NCBI GenBank assembly: GCA_029253085.1
Contig: JAQXAF010000077.1
Location: forward strand, 1-37,392
Source of the DNA: Luminiphilus sp.
GTDB lineage: Bacteria > Pseudomonadota > Gammaproteobacteria > Pseudomonadales > Halieaceae
Direction: 5' to 3'
DNA length: 37,392 bases
Below the pieces are notes generated by a model, which ran no database searches, was not told the DNA's origin, and saw nothing but the letters and a program-made list of their open reading frames with translations. Within the stretch, counting starts at the first letter, position 1. Each line of letters starts with the position of its first letter. Below are positions 1-7,684 of this stretch, piece after piece. The position numbers and the translations under genes are program-made.

Positions 1-674
1 GCTTCGCGGTAATACCAAATGAATTCGCCTTCCTGCAGGTCGAAGCCCCTGGCAAGAACCGGGTTGCCCGCGCCGTCGAAGTCGATGTTCCCTAATGAGA
101 TTTTGCCGCGTATCACCAGTTTTTTGGACTCGCGTTTTAGGTCGTATTCCCAATAAGCTCTGGGGCGAAAAGCCGCTTCTAAACGTTGCCCTACGTCTCG
201 ATTTCCTCCTTCAGAAAAGGAAATCATGATCTTTCCCGGTTTTTCGGGGAGAACGCTAACAATGCTAGGATCTCGTTCCTCAATCACTTCAATTTCTTTC
301 TCACCCACATCCACCAGAGCAATGCGGGTTTCATAAACGCCGCGGTTAAAGCCCTCCACTTGGTCGCGTACTTTTTGGCGGGCTCGAAAAACAAAATTGT
401 CGTCGGACACCCAATCAAAGCTCATGATTTCCATGGGGCTGGCGTTGACTCGAAAGGGTTCGGCACTGAGATCGTCGGTGTTGTAGATCTCAATGACCGG
501 ATTGGCTCCCTTACCGGAGACTTTTTTTAGCCCAAGGTAGCGCCCATCAGGTGATATTTGTATGTTGCTGATTGCGGCCCGGCGAGCCCACTGATCTATT
601 GGGTAAGGGGTCGCTGTTGCCCAGTTGGACGAGAGAAGGGTGAGTGCAAGTACGGCAGTGAGAACACGAAGCAT
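1..674 (-). CDS. Secreted S9-type (prolyl oligopeptidase) peptidase, N-terminal part, cut by window edge
   Basis: The reverse strand reads open from an ATG at 674 to the left edge (224 codons), so the catalytic C-terminal half is missing. The N-terminus is a signal peptide (basic start, hydrophobic core to about residue 20) followed by YPIDQWARRAAI. Next comes a beta-propeller-like stretch with the motif ISPDGRYLGL, SFDWVSDDNFVF and IVSVLPEKPGK. This is the pattern of the propeller domain of exported S9 (dipeptidyl/acyl-aminoacyl) peptidases, which cleave short peptides in the periplasm. The family call rests on this N-terminal half; the Ser-Asp-His triad lies outside the window. The gene is downstream of, and co-oriented with, the large TonB receptor, 90 bp away with a GC hairpin between them. 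The two may serve peptide uptake and breakdown; that link is an inference. Confidence 0.75.
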   Translation of the reverse strand, partial: MLRVLTAVLALTLLSSNWATATPYPIDQWARRAAISNIQISPDGRYLGLKKVSGKGANPVIEIYNTDDLSAEPFRVNASPMEIMSFDWVSDDNFVFRARQKVRDQVEGFNRGVYETRIALVDVGEKEIEVIEERDPSIVSVLPEKPGKIMISFSEGGNRDVGQRLEAAFRPRAYWEYDLKRESKKLVIRGKISLGNIDFDGAGNPVLARGFDLQEGEFIWYYRE

Positions 675-709
675 GGCGGTGTCCGGTGTCAATGGTTGAG
701 TGAAGTGCT

Positions 710-731
710 GAGGCGCGCTTTCACGCGCCTC
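710..731 (-). terminator. GC-rich hairpin between TonB receptor and S9 peptidase
   Basis: A perfect 8 bp stem (GAGGCGCG / CGCGCCTC) with a six-base loop lies 34 bp after the receptor stop and before the peptidase start. No U-tract follows on either strand, so it is a weak intrinsic terminator at best. It may instead stabilise the receptor mRNA or reduce read-through into the peptidase gene. Confidence 0.4.
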
Positions 732-764
732 GAGCTACATTTACAGGCTTAACCTCTGTAAGCC

Positions 765-3700
765 TCAGCTTCCGCCCATGCGATAAACGACGTCAAAGAA
801 GATGGTACGACCCTGCAGATCATAACCATAGCCAATGGGTGTATTGGAGTAAGAGACAACCTCACTGCCGTCTACCGTGGGCGGTTCTTTGTCGAAAACG
901 TTGCGAACGCCAGCGCCTATGGTCCACGAGTCGGCATCATAGAAGAGTGATGTGCTGTGAAGCAGGTAGCTGCCAGCTTCGGCAAAATCCCGGCAAAGCA
1001 CATCATTGGGCGGTCCAAAGCAAGTATCAGACGTGCCTGCTACTGAATCGAAGGGGTCAACGCTCTCGGGGTCTTGGCCGACACTGTCGAGGTAGCGTGT
1101 TTCCCAGGTTGCAGTCCAGCGGTCCCAGGTAAAGCGCAATGCAAGCTGGGCCTGCCACTCAGGGAAACCCCATTCACCCTGGTAGGTTTCTCTATCGACA
1201 CTGTCATCAGGGTTTACAAACTCTGTTGACCGCTCAAGCAGCTTGCTCGCGGTTAAGTTAGCCCTGAAATCGATGGGTACGCCCACATTGAGGGTGTCCC
1301 CGAAGAAGATATTGTAGTCAACGCCCCGGGCGACTTCTTGGTCTCGGTTAATGAAACCCAAGTCCATTGAAGTGATTTGTGGGTTGGTAGGGTCAGAGAG
1401 GTCTCTTGTGATTCGGTTACAAAAGACACTTGCGCCGTTGCCGGCTTCATCGCCATAGCAATCACTAATGATAAAGCCCGTTGAAGGCTCAATCACTGTG
1501 TTGGTGATATCAATCTCGTAGTAGGTCATGCCCATTGAAAAATCAAACTTGTTGCTGAAGTCCTGTTCAAAAGCGAAGCCCACGGTCCACGACTCAGACT
1601 CTTCAGGGTCCAACTCGAGGGAGCCGCCTTGGGAGACTTCGACGCTAAAAGTATTGAAGCCGCCGTTGTCCGCAATGGTAGGATCCACGCCGGTAGCGAC
1701 GCAGTTAGACAGAACCTGCGGGTCGCGCTTGTCATTTTCGGGAATATAAGCGCCTGTTAAGTCGTCAAAGGCACCATCAGGAATGTAACAAGGGTCGGCA
1801 ACATTGAGAAATCCAGTTGACCCGGCCAGAAATAACTCTCGGAGGTTGGGGGCACGAAACGCGGTGCCCCAAGTGCCGCGAATTAACAGGGGCTCGACAG
1901 GACGCCAGCCGATTTTGACGGATTCTGTCGTGTTAGTTCCGTAGTACTCGTCATCGGTTATTCGCCCGGAGAGGTTGACGCTGAGTTCTGTAGCTAGCGG
2001 CTTGTTAGCAAGTAGAGGAATCTCCACCTCCGCAAAGACTTCGCTGACTTGACGGTCACCCTGTGCACCTTTGTCGCTAAAGAAACCCCAGAAAAGTCCC
2101 TCGGCTGCTACAGCGTCGGGATTAGAGCTGATGTCGTCGAAACGGACCTCCGCACCCAAGCCCAAAGCGACTTCACCCGCGGGGAGCTCAAAGATGTCGC
2201 CAGTGACATAGGCTGATGCCACGATCTGCTCGTATTCAGTATCGAAGCTTCTTGTATCAAATAAATAGTTACGCTCTGCTTGCGAGCCAAAGTCGCCAAC
2301 GACTTCCCCGATGGGGTATAGCGAGGGTGCATACATATTTACTGGGACACAGCCCGCTGTGGCGTCGGAGCGCAGTGCGGCGCCTAAGTCGTTTTCGCAG
2401 GGTGTCGATGTGGAGGAATAGTAGCCCAAGGAGTAATTCAGCCGGTCTTCACGAACGCCATAGCGCTTTGATTTTCCTTCGGACAGCGAGTAGCTCACAT
2501 AAGCATCAAAACTCCAGTCCTCGACGGACCCAAAATTCATGAAGGGTATATCACCGCTAATTCCGGCGACAAAGCGCAGCTGAGACTGCTCTACTTCAGT
2601 GATGTTTCGATCGCCACGTACCGACACAATGGGAATGGTGGGCACAGGACCCAGCGCACCTGGGTATAAGTTAACGATGCCGAAGTCACGGAATTGCGCA
2701 GGGGTTAACCCAAACTGATTGGCGATGCCCGCGGCGATCGAGGGATTATCGAGGTAGGCGCCCATTGCTAACCCGCAATCGACACCGTCGGGTTGATTGG
2801 GGTTACATAGGTTGAACGGGTTGTTTGCGGGCACCTCAGGAAATAGCTGGCCCTCGCCTGATTTTGAATCGATCTCGAGGTAAGAATAATTGGCCTCGAA
2901 GTAGGGCGTCAGGTTGGCCTCGCCTTCAAAAGTGTATTCACCATAGGCCATCACGTTATAACGCGTCGATGCGGGAAAGAGATCCGCAGCTAAGGAGGCG
3001 GGTTTGCCGTTCAAATCATAGTCATACAGGTTGATATCACCAACGCCATCACCGTTGCCGTCTGCACCCAGACCGGTGTAGGGATCCCCTGACTCAGAAA
3101 AGTTGCCCCAACCTCCGTTAGAGTAACCGGGTGTGTAATAGATACTGCCGGCGTCAATCGAAGGGATAAAGGTTCGCGCCGCTACACTGCCGAAGGCGCA
3201 ATTACCGTAACTAGGGTAACCGATCGAGCTGTAGTATTGATCTTCAGTTCGAATGGTGCCGTTCTCATCGATCTCCACGTTGCTTTGGCAGTCACCGGTC
3301 CAATCGCGGTCTGCCAGAGCGGCCTTAGTGCTGTCGACGTATTCAGCGCCAATACCAAAAACGCCGCGGTCGGTATTAAATCCCCAGCTGGCAGTCACGG
3401 TGGTATCAGAGCCGCCACTTTGAACGGGTTGATTGCCAAAAACCTCAACTTCCAATCCGTCGAAGTCCTTGCGCAGGATCGCGTTAACCACACCGGCGAT
3501 AGCATCGGAGCCGTATACAGAAGAGGCGCCGTCCAACAGAATATCGTAGCGCTCGACCAACGATCTGGGCAACAAATTGAGGTTAGGTGCTGCGGGTGCG
3601 CCCTCAACACCCGAGGGTGATACACGGCGCCCGTTGATCAAAACAAGGTTCCGATTTGCCCCGAGACCGCGGAGGTCAACGGTTGATGCAGCGGGGCCGT

Positions 3701-4055
3701 TGTCCAATACAAACCCTTGAAAGGTGAGGTCAATCTGCTGGCCAGTCGCGGCAGTTGAGCCCTGCAGAATATCCGCTGCGTCAATAAGTCCGGCTTCTTT
3801 CGCAAATTCGGTCGTAATAATCTGTAAGGGTGAGATGCTTGAAAAGGTATCTCGACGTAATCTTGATCCCGTGACAACAACTTCCTCAACGCTGCCTTGG
3901 GGTACTGGTGAAGCTTCGTCTGTCGCTGCAGCCTCAATCGCTGATTCTTCAATGACTGAGCTGCTTTCGGTTTCTTGTGCGCTGGCGCTGTTAAGGCCCG
4001 AGCAGGCGAGTGCGACGGTAACTGCGAGTAAATTTCGCTGGGTGTTGAACCGCAT
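765..4055 (-). CDS. TonB-dependent outer membrane receptor
   Basis: This 1096-residue protein starts at the ATG at 4055, which has GGAGG seven bases upstream. A longer in-frame reading to 4154 lacks such a site and would bury the signal peptide. Residues 1-27 are a signal peptide ending SASAQ. A TonB box (EEVVVTGSR, about 57-65) leads into the plug, with RGLGANRNLVLINGRR and a following VYGSDAIAGVVN motif. The rest is a long beta-barrel with the receptor-family signature RGTWGTAFRAPNLRELF and a C-terminal strand ending FFDVVYRMGGS. It has no N-terminal STN domain, so transcriptional signalling through FecR/FecI is not indicated. Size and motifs fit the large receptors for peptides, oligosaccharides or siderophores; the substrate cannot be read from sequence. 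It sits upstream of a secreted S9 peptidase and diverges from an HxlR regulator. Confidence 0.93.
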   Translation of the reverse strand: MRFNTQRNLLAVTVALACSGLNSASAQETESSSVIEESAIEAAATDEASPVPQGSVEEVVVTGSRLRRDTFSSISPLQIITTEFAKEAGLIDAADILQGSTAATGQQIDLTFQGFVLDNGPAASTVDLRGLGANRNLVLINGRRVSPSGVEGAPAAPNLNLLPRSLVERYDILLDGASSVYGSDAIAGVVNAILRKDFDGLEVEVFGNQPVQSGGSDTTVTASWGFNTDRGVFGIGAEYVDSTKAALADRDWTGDCQSNVEIDENGTIRTEDQYYSSIGYPSYGNCAFGSVAARTFIPSIDAGSIYYTPGYSNGGWGNFSESGDPYTGLGADGNGDGVGDINLYDYDLNGKPASLAADLFPASTRYNVMAYGEYTFEGEANLTPYFEANYSYLEIDSKSGEGQLFPEVPANNPFNLCNPNQPDGVDCGLAMGAYLDNPSIAAGIANQFGLTPAQFRDFGIVNLYPGALGPVPTIPIVSVRGDRNITEVEQSQLRFVAGISGDIPFMNFGSVEDWSFDAYVSYSLSEGKSKRYGVREDRLNYSLGYYSSTSTPCENDLGAALRSDATAGCVPVNMYAPSLYPIGEVVGDFGSQAERNYLFDTRSFDTEYEQIVASAYVTGDIFELPAGEVALGLGAEVRFDDISSNPDAVAAEGLFWGFFSDKGAQGDRQVSEVFAEVEIPLLANKPLATELSVNLSGRITDDEYYGTNTTESVKIGWRPVEPLLIRGTWGTAFRAPNLRELFLAGSTGFLNVADPCYIPDGAFDDLTGAYIPENDKRDPQVLSNCVATGVDPTIADNGGFNTFSVEVSQGGSLELDPEESESWTVGFAFEQDFSNKFDFSMGMTYYEIDITNTVIEPSTGFIISDCYGDEAGNGASVFCNRITRDLSDPTNPQITSMDLGFINRDQEVARGVDYNIFFGDTLNVGVPIDFRANLTASKLLERSTEFVNPDDSVDRETYQGEWGFPEWQAQLALRFTWDRWTATWETRYLDSVGQDPESVDPFDSVAGTSDTCFGPPNDVLCRDFAEAGSYLLHSTSLFYDADSWTIGAGVRNVFDKEPPTVDGSEVVSYSNTPIGYGYDLQGRTIFFDVVYRMGGS

Positions 4056-4427
4056 GATAAATCCTCCAAAATTCGAGTATTTTCTGCAACATCTGCGTAT
4101 TGATTTGGCTCTGGGTACGCTCAATGCTGTTTGAGTGGTGTTTTTTGCAATCATATCCGAATTATGTGCGCAGAGTCACGATTCCGAGAGACGCTGACTG
4201 CAACGAATAAATGCATAAAAAGCCGCTGAGGACATAGGTTTGGTCTCAGTGCGGGTGTCGTCAGCCGGTGGTTGCGCCCACCAAGCGGCACAGGCGCGGC
4301 CACTAACGCTATGCTGGGTTAGTAAATGATAGGGCAACGGTGACGGTGTTCGCTTCGTAGCCTTTTTAATGCAGCCGATTGTCTAGCATCCTTGTATTCT
4401 ACCGGTCATCCGTCGCATGCTATCGCC
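4056..4427. other. Intergenic region between divergent TonB receptor and HxlR genes
   Basis: This 372 bp region must hold the divergent promoters for the receptor (minus) and the hxlR-type gene (plus). The receptor Shine-Dalgarno lies at its left end. I see a short inverted repeat (GGTGG / CCACC, six-base loop) near 4272-4285, but no convincing -35/-10 pair, RNA gene or conserved riboswitch core. Confidence 0.4.
4063..4067 (-). promoter_or_regulatory. Ribosome binding site deciding the TonB receptor start
   Basis: GGAGG on the minus strand, seven bases before the ATG at 4055. It selects this start over the upstream in-frame start at 4154. Confidence 0.75.
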
Positions 4428-4988
4428 ATGAAATGGGAAAATATTGATACGCAAGTTTGCTCTGTTGCTCGGGCGCTGTCTGTTGTTGGTGAGCGTTGGA
4501 CGCTTTTAATCATTCGAGACGCGTTCAAAGGCACACGGCGTTTTGACGAGTTCTACCGCAACCTCGGAGTGACCCGGCATCGTCTGTCTGAGCGCTTAGC
4601 GGGTCTAGTCGAGGCTGGGGTGATGACTCGAGTCCCGTATTGCGATCGGCCGGTTCGCTATGAGTATCGTCTCACTCGGATGGGCTTAGGGCTCTATCCG
4701 GTGCTCATGACTTTGGGCAATTGGGGCGATGCTTGGTTGGACAAGGGGCAAGGCCCTCCTACCGAGTATTGGCATGCCGGGTGTGGAAATCTCGCTAAAC
4801 CCGTACTAAGTTGCAGTGAGTGCGGAGATTCTCTTCGCCCAGAGGAGGTTTCGGCACGCCCAGGACCCATAATGCAAAGGTTCATCGAGTCATTGTTGGA
4901 GGTAGGGGCTACAGTGCCACCGGAAGCAGCATTACCCGCCGCAGCCGCAGAGTTTTCTGCGCTGCAAGCCAATCATAAAAGTGAGTGA
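4428..4988 (+). CDS. HxlR-family winged-helix transcriptional regulator
   Basis: This 186-residue protein begins at the ATG at 4428; an upstream TTG at 4392 is possible but adds residues unlike the family. The HxlR domain fills residues 8-105. It has the N-terminal cysteine common in this family (C11), the motif VVGERWTLLIIRDAF, the recognition-helix region GVTRHRLSERLAGLVEAGV, and a wing with VRYEYRLTRMG. After the domain comes H116, C119, C129 and C132 in the pattern of a small zinc-ribbon-like knuckle, also present in a subset of HxlR proteins. Members act as dimeric DNA-binding repressors or activators, often sensing electrophiles or oxidants through the N-terminal cysteine. The downstream aldolase-family gene begins 5 bp after the stop, so the two are almost surely co-transcribed. 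The regulator also diverges from the TonB receptor and could control it. Confidence 0.9.
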   Translation: MKWENIDTQVCSVARALSVVGERWTLLIIRDAFKGTRRFDEFYRNLGVTRHRLSERLAGLVEAGVMTRVPYCDRPVRYEYRLTRMGLGLYPVLMTLGNWGDAWLDKGQGPPTEYWHAGCGNLAKPVLSCSECGDSLRPEEVSARPGPIMQRFIESLLEVGATVPPEAALPAAAAEFSALQANHKSE

Positions 4989-4993
4989 AAATC

Positions 4994-5791
4994 ATGAACC
5001 AGCAGGTTAACCAACTCGTTATAAACGCGTCAGATGAGATATTGGCTGGGCCAGATGGTGCACAGCGAACGCCTGAAGCGGAGCAGGAGTTTCGCAAACA
5101 ACGCTTGGCTGCGGCGCTGCGCATTTTTGGGAAATTTGGGTTTGATGAGGGCGTCGCAGGGCACATTACGGTTCGTGATCCTTTGGACACAGAAACGTTT
5201 TGGGTGAATCCCATGGGACGTTCCTTCAAGCAGGTGTGTGTGTCCGATCTGATTCGTGTCGATCACGACGGCCAGATTGTTGAAGGTAAGGGTATTTTAA
5301 ACGGTGCCGCTTTCACCATACATGGTCACATTCATCAGTCGCGTCCGGAGGTGATTGCAGCCGCCCACGCACACTCTATTTACGGCAAGGCTTGGTCATC
5401 TTTGGGGCGATTACTAGATCCTATTACTCAGGATGCCTGCGCGTTTTATGGAGATCACGCATTACTGGATGATTACACGGGTGTGGTCGTTGACATGACT
5501 GAAGGAGCACGCCTCGCCCAGGTATTGGGCCAGAAAAAGGCGATTATTATGCAAAATCATGGACACCTTACGGTAGGCGGTTCCGTGGAAGAGGCCTGCT
5601 GGTGGTACGTCACTATGGAACGCAGTTGTCAGGCGCAGCTGCTCGCCGAGGCTGCAGGCACGCCGCGGCCAATACCCAAGGAAATGGCGACGCACACACA
5701 GCAGCAAGTCGGTAGCCGGCAGGCGGGCTGGTTTAGTGCACAGCCCATGTTTGACGTTATTTTGGCGGAGCAACCCGATTTACTTGGGTAA
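4994..5791 (+). CDS. Class II aldolase/adducin-family protein
   Basis: This 265-residue cytosolic protein starts at the ATG at 4994; a GTG at 4985 overlapping the upstream stop is an alternative start. The fold is shown by GHITVRDP (about 56-63), IHGHIHQSRPEV (109-120), the zinc-ligand pair H125-A-H127, and MQNHGHLTVGGSVEEA (186-201) with a third likely zinc histidine near 189. Class II aldolases split or form sugar phosphates such as fuculose 1-phosphate with zinc. Here the position of the catalytic Glu of fuculose aldolase (Glu73) is occupied by Ala106 by alignment on the downstream histidine. The protein therefore belongs to the broader aldolase/adducin group, where decarboxylase, dehydratase or unknown roles occur. 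The 3' end overlaps the convergent gene by 12 bp. Confidence 0.87.
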   Translation: MNQQVNQLVINASDEILAGPDGAQRTPEAEQEFRKQRLAAALRIFGKFGFDEGVAGHITVRDPLDTETFWVNPMGRSFKQVCVSDLIRVDHDGQIVEGKGILNGAAFTIHGHIHQSRPEVIAAAHAHSIYGKAWSSLGRLLDPITQDACAFYGDHALLDDYTGVVVDMTEGARLAQVLGQKKAIIMQNHGHLTVGGSVEEACWWYVTMERSCQAQLLAEAAGTPRPIPKEMATHTQQQVGSRQAGWFSAQPMFDVILAEQPDLLG

Positions 5792-6388
5792 GGCTTCTAC
5801 TGATATCGCCCACGCCAGAATAATGGCGTATTCCGTTGTATCCGTGGCGTAGCGACGACCCCCACCATGCCCACCCCCACCTGAAATTTTGGTCACCAAT
5901 TTGTCGGCCGAGTTTGATTCGATATAGCGCAGGAAGGACTCGTAATTGAGTTGGCTGCTGTTGTTCTCTCCCGCACCGTAAAGCCGCAAGCCGCCGGGTG
6001 CTCCGGCTCGCCCATGGCAACCCGAACTCGTGCAGTTTCCAGCCGCACTCACAATCAGCGCATTGACATCGTCTTCATAGATCTGTCTTACAGCCGCCTC
6101 GGGGTCGCTTTGTGACGCCGAGCAGCCGTCACTGTCGACAGACTCGCCGCTGGGGGTATCGGGGCAGAGATCGGCATCATCGGTAACACCGTCGCCATCA
6201 GTATCGGTTGGTGAAGGGGTGTCACCACCTTTTAAGCCGTTGGCTCCGGTTCCGCGAATCGATTGAACGGTACTCACTAAATCAGTCGCGAGGTTGCCAG
6301 CGGTTTGAGCGGCAGTGAAAGGCCCGTTGAAACCGCCAATGCCTAAAACTAAAGCAAGTAAAGCAAGCCGTCGTAGTCGAATCATCAT
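5780..6388 (-). CDS. Exported protein with thrombospondin type 3-like repeat and CX4CH haem-like motif
   Basis: The likely start is the ATG at 6388, with GAGGA upstream; a longer reading to 6469 adds a poor N-terminus. The 202-residue product has a signal peptide (residues 1-28, ending FTAAQ). A low-complexity linker follows, then a calcium-binding type repeat (TDTDGDGVTDDADLCPDTP, about 61-79, then VDSDGC). A C-terminal domain carries CTSSGCH (119-125) followed by GGLRLYG, and a late HGGG with H174. The C-terminal part resembles short cytochrome c domains of the planctomycete type, which normally show CXXCH followed by GGLRL. Here the spacing is CX4CH, so covalent haem binding is uncertain. 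The gene lies 70 bp after the six-helix membrane protein on the same strand and may be the last gene of the B12 operon, although it has its own ribosome site. Function is unknown. Confidence 0.75.
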   Translation of the reverse strand: MMIRLRRLALLALVLGIGGFNGPFTAAQTAGNLATDLVSTVQSIRGTGANGLKGGDTPSPTDTDGDGVTDDADLCPDTPSGESVDSDGCSASQSDPEAAVRQIYEDDVNALIVSAAGNCTSSGCHGRAGAPGGLRLYGAGENNSSQLNYESFLRYIESNSADKLVTKISGGGGHGGGRRYATDTTEYAIILAWAISVEALPK

Positions 6389-6458
6389 TGCTTCAATCCT
6401 CAAAATTCTGCCCAGTAACTTAGTGGTTGCGCGGCGCACATGCAATTTTATCTTAATG

Positions 6459-7049
6459 TTACCGCACATTCACTGAGACAGATCGTTGAAAAGCCAGGGT
6501 CAGGCAAAAAATAATCATTATTTCGATGACCAGGAGAGGCCAATGGATCGCGGTGACCTGCGCTGCTTTGTCGATCATTTGAAATTGTGACTCGAAAACC
6601 TGATAGGCCAGCCACGAGGCTCCCATTCCTACCAAGTACGCCGTTTGTTTAGCGATATCGAGTTGTGTCAGTCGCTTGTTGTCTATAAAGAGCAAAGTTT
6701 CACAGCGGACAAGGTAACTGCCCAAGGCAAAGGTGAACTGGTAGCCCAGATAAATAAAGAGTGCTAGGGGTTTTTCTATGGGATAGAGCAAAACCCCCAC
6801 GACGCCTAACAGAATAATGATTTCTACAGCGAGTGAGAGACGGTAAAACCACTCAGGATTGAACAATCGATGGTATTGAGTGGCAATGACAAGCGTCGCT
6901 AATGCCAGCCCGATGCCGCCAGCGGAAAAAATAGCGGGGGAGAGCGGCTCATACAGCGTGAACACTGCGCCAATCGATAAACCCAAAAACAAGGAGTTAA
7001 AAAACTTGTAGGCCAAAAACCAATTAAAACGAATCTTAGCGTTATCCAA
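6459..7049 (-). CDS. Six-helix integral membrane protein in the B12-riboswitch operon, function unknown
   Basis: The best start is the TTG at 7049, six bases after a clear AAGGAG; the GTG at 7064 directly after the btuR stop is the alternative and adds five residues. The product (196 residues) has six predicted transmembrane segments, starting near FNWFLAYKFFNSLFLG and ending near LVIEIMIIFCLTLAF. A polar loop between segments 4 and 5 carries RCETLLFIDNKRLTQLD. It has no signal peptide or soluble domain. The size fits half of a 12-helix carrier or a small solitary transport component. It is the third gene after a cobalamin riboswitch, behind btuB and btuR, so a role in moving cobalamin or a precursor across the inner membrane is a reasonable inference. 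I do not recognise it as BtuC or as a certain BtuM, and no BtuCDF genes are in the window. Confidence 0.8.
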   Translation of the reverse strand: MDNAKIRFNWFLAYKFFNSLFLGLSIGAVFTLYEPLSPAIFSAGGIGLALATLVIATQYHRLFNPEWFYRLSLAVEIIILLGVVGVLLYPIEKPLALFIYLGYQFTFALGSYLVRCETLLFIDNKRLTQLDIAKQTAYLVGMGASWLAYQVFESQFQMIDKAAQVTAIHWPLLVIEIMIIFCLTLAFQRSVSVNVR

Positions 7050-7055
7050 CGACCG

Positions 7056-7061
7056 CTCCTT
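7056..7061 (-). promoter_or_regulatory. Ribosome binding site for the six-helix protein
   Basis: AAGGAG on the minus strand, six bases before the TTG at 7049. It favours TTG over the GTG at 7064, which would place the site inside the coding region. Confidence 0.6.
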
Positions 7062-7064
7062 CAC

Positions 7065-7673
7065 TCAATAATCAACGCCTTTTCTAGCTTGAATCCCAGC
7101 GCGGTAGGCATGTTCAACGTCTTTGATTTCAGAGACGGTATCCATGATCGAACGCAGTGCGCTGCCACCGCCACGACCGGTGACGACAACGCTCTGGTGC
7201 TCGGGGCGGCCTTTAATGGCATTGAAGATCGTATCCTCCGGCAGGTACTTAAAAGCGAGCATGTAGGTCAGCTCGTCGAGGACGACCAAGTCCAACTGCG
7301 GATTGACCAACATGTTTGCGGCTTGCTCCCAGGTGCGCTCTGCGGCTGCGATGTCGCCACTGCGGTCTTGTGTATCCCAAGTGAAACCCGTACCCATTTG
7401 GTAGAACTCGACCTCTGGACAATGGTCGCGAAGGTAATGCTCTTCCCCTGACAGCTGCACGCCTTTTATGAACTGTATAACCCCTACCTTTTGCCCATAG
7501 CCCAGAGCTCGCAGCACCATACCAAAAGCCGAGCTGGTTTTGCCTTTGCCATCGCCGGTCAAAAGTACGGCAACGCCTCTGTCAGTGGTGGCTGCCGCAA
7601 CGCCGGCATCTACGGCGGCTTTTTGTTTTTCCATGGCACGGTTGTGACGCGCTTCTTTGTCGTTGTTATCCAT
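7065..7673 (-). CDS. btuR: Cob(I)yrinic acid a,c-diamide adenosyltransferase
   Basis: This 202-residue protein matches the BtuR/CobO (CobA-type) ATP:corrinoid adenosyltransferases in length and motifs. An N-terminal helical segment (KEARHNRAMEKQKAA) is followed by the P-loop GDGKGKTS (40-47), VGVIQFIKG (63-71), and VVLDELTYML (130-139). A late VVVTGRGG region completes the fold. The enzyme transfers the adenosyl group from ATP to reduced cobalt in the cytosol, producing the coenzyme form of B12 from imported or synthesised corrinoids. The start is the ATG at 7673 with AAGGG upstream. It lies 11 bp after btuB and is thus under the same riboswitch. Pairing a receptor with this enzyme, without corrin-ring synthesis genes nearby, suggests salvage. 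Confidence 0.95.
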   Translation of the reverse strand: MDNNDKEARHNRAMEKQKAAVDAGVAAATTDRGVAVLLTGDGKGKTSSAFGMVLRALGYGQKVGVIQFIKGVQLSGEEHYLRDHCPEVEFYQMGTGFTWDTQDRSGDIAAAERTWEQAANMLVNPQLDLVVLDELTYMLAFKYLPEDTIFNAIKGRPEHQSVVVTGRGGGSALRSIMDTVSEIKDVEHAYRAGIQARKGVDY

Positions 7674-7684
7674 GGTTAAGCCCT

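Noticed and set aside
3638-4069. ORF of 143 codons on the minus strand in another frame of the TonB receptor
   Set aside because: It lies within the receptor's signal peptide and plug region and has no ribosome site or family motif.
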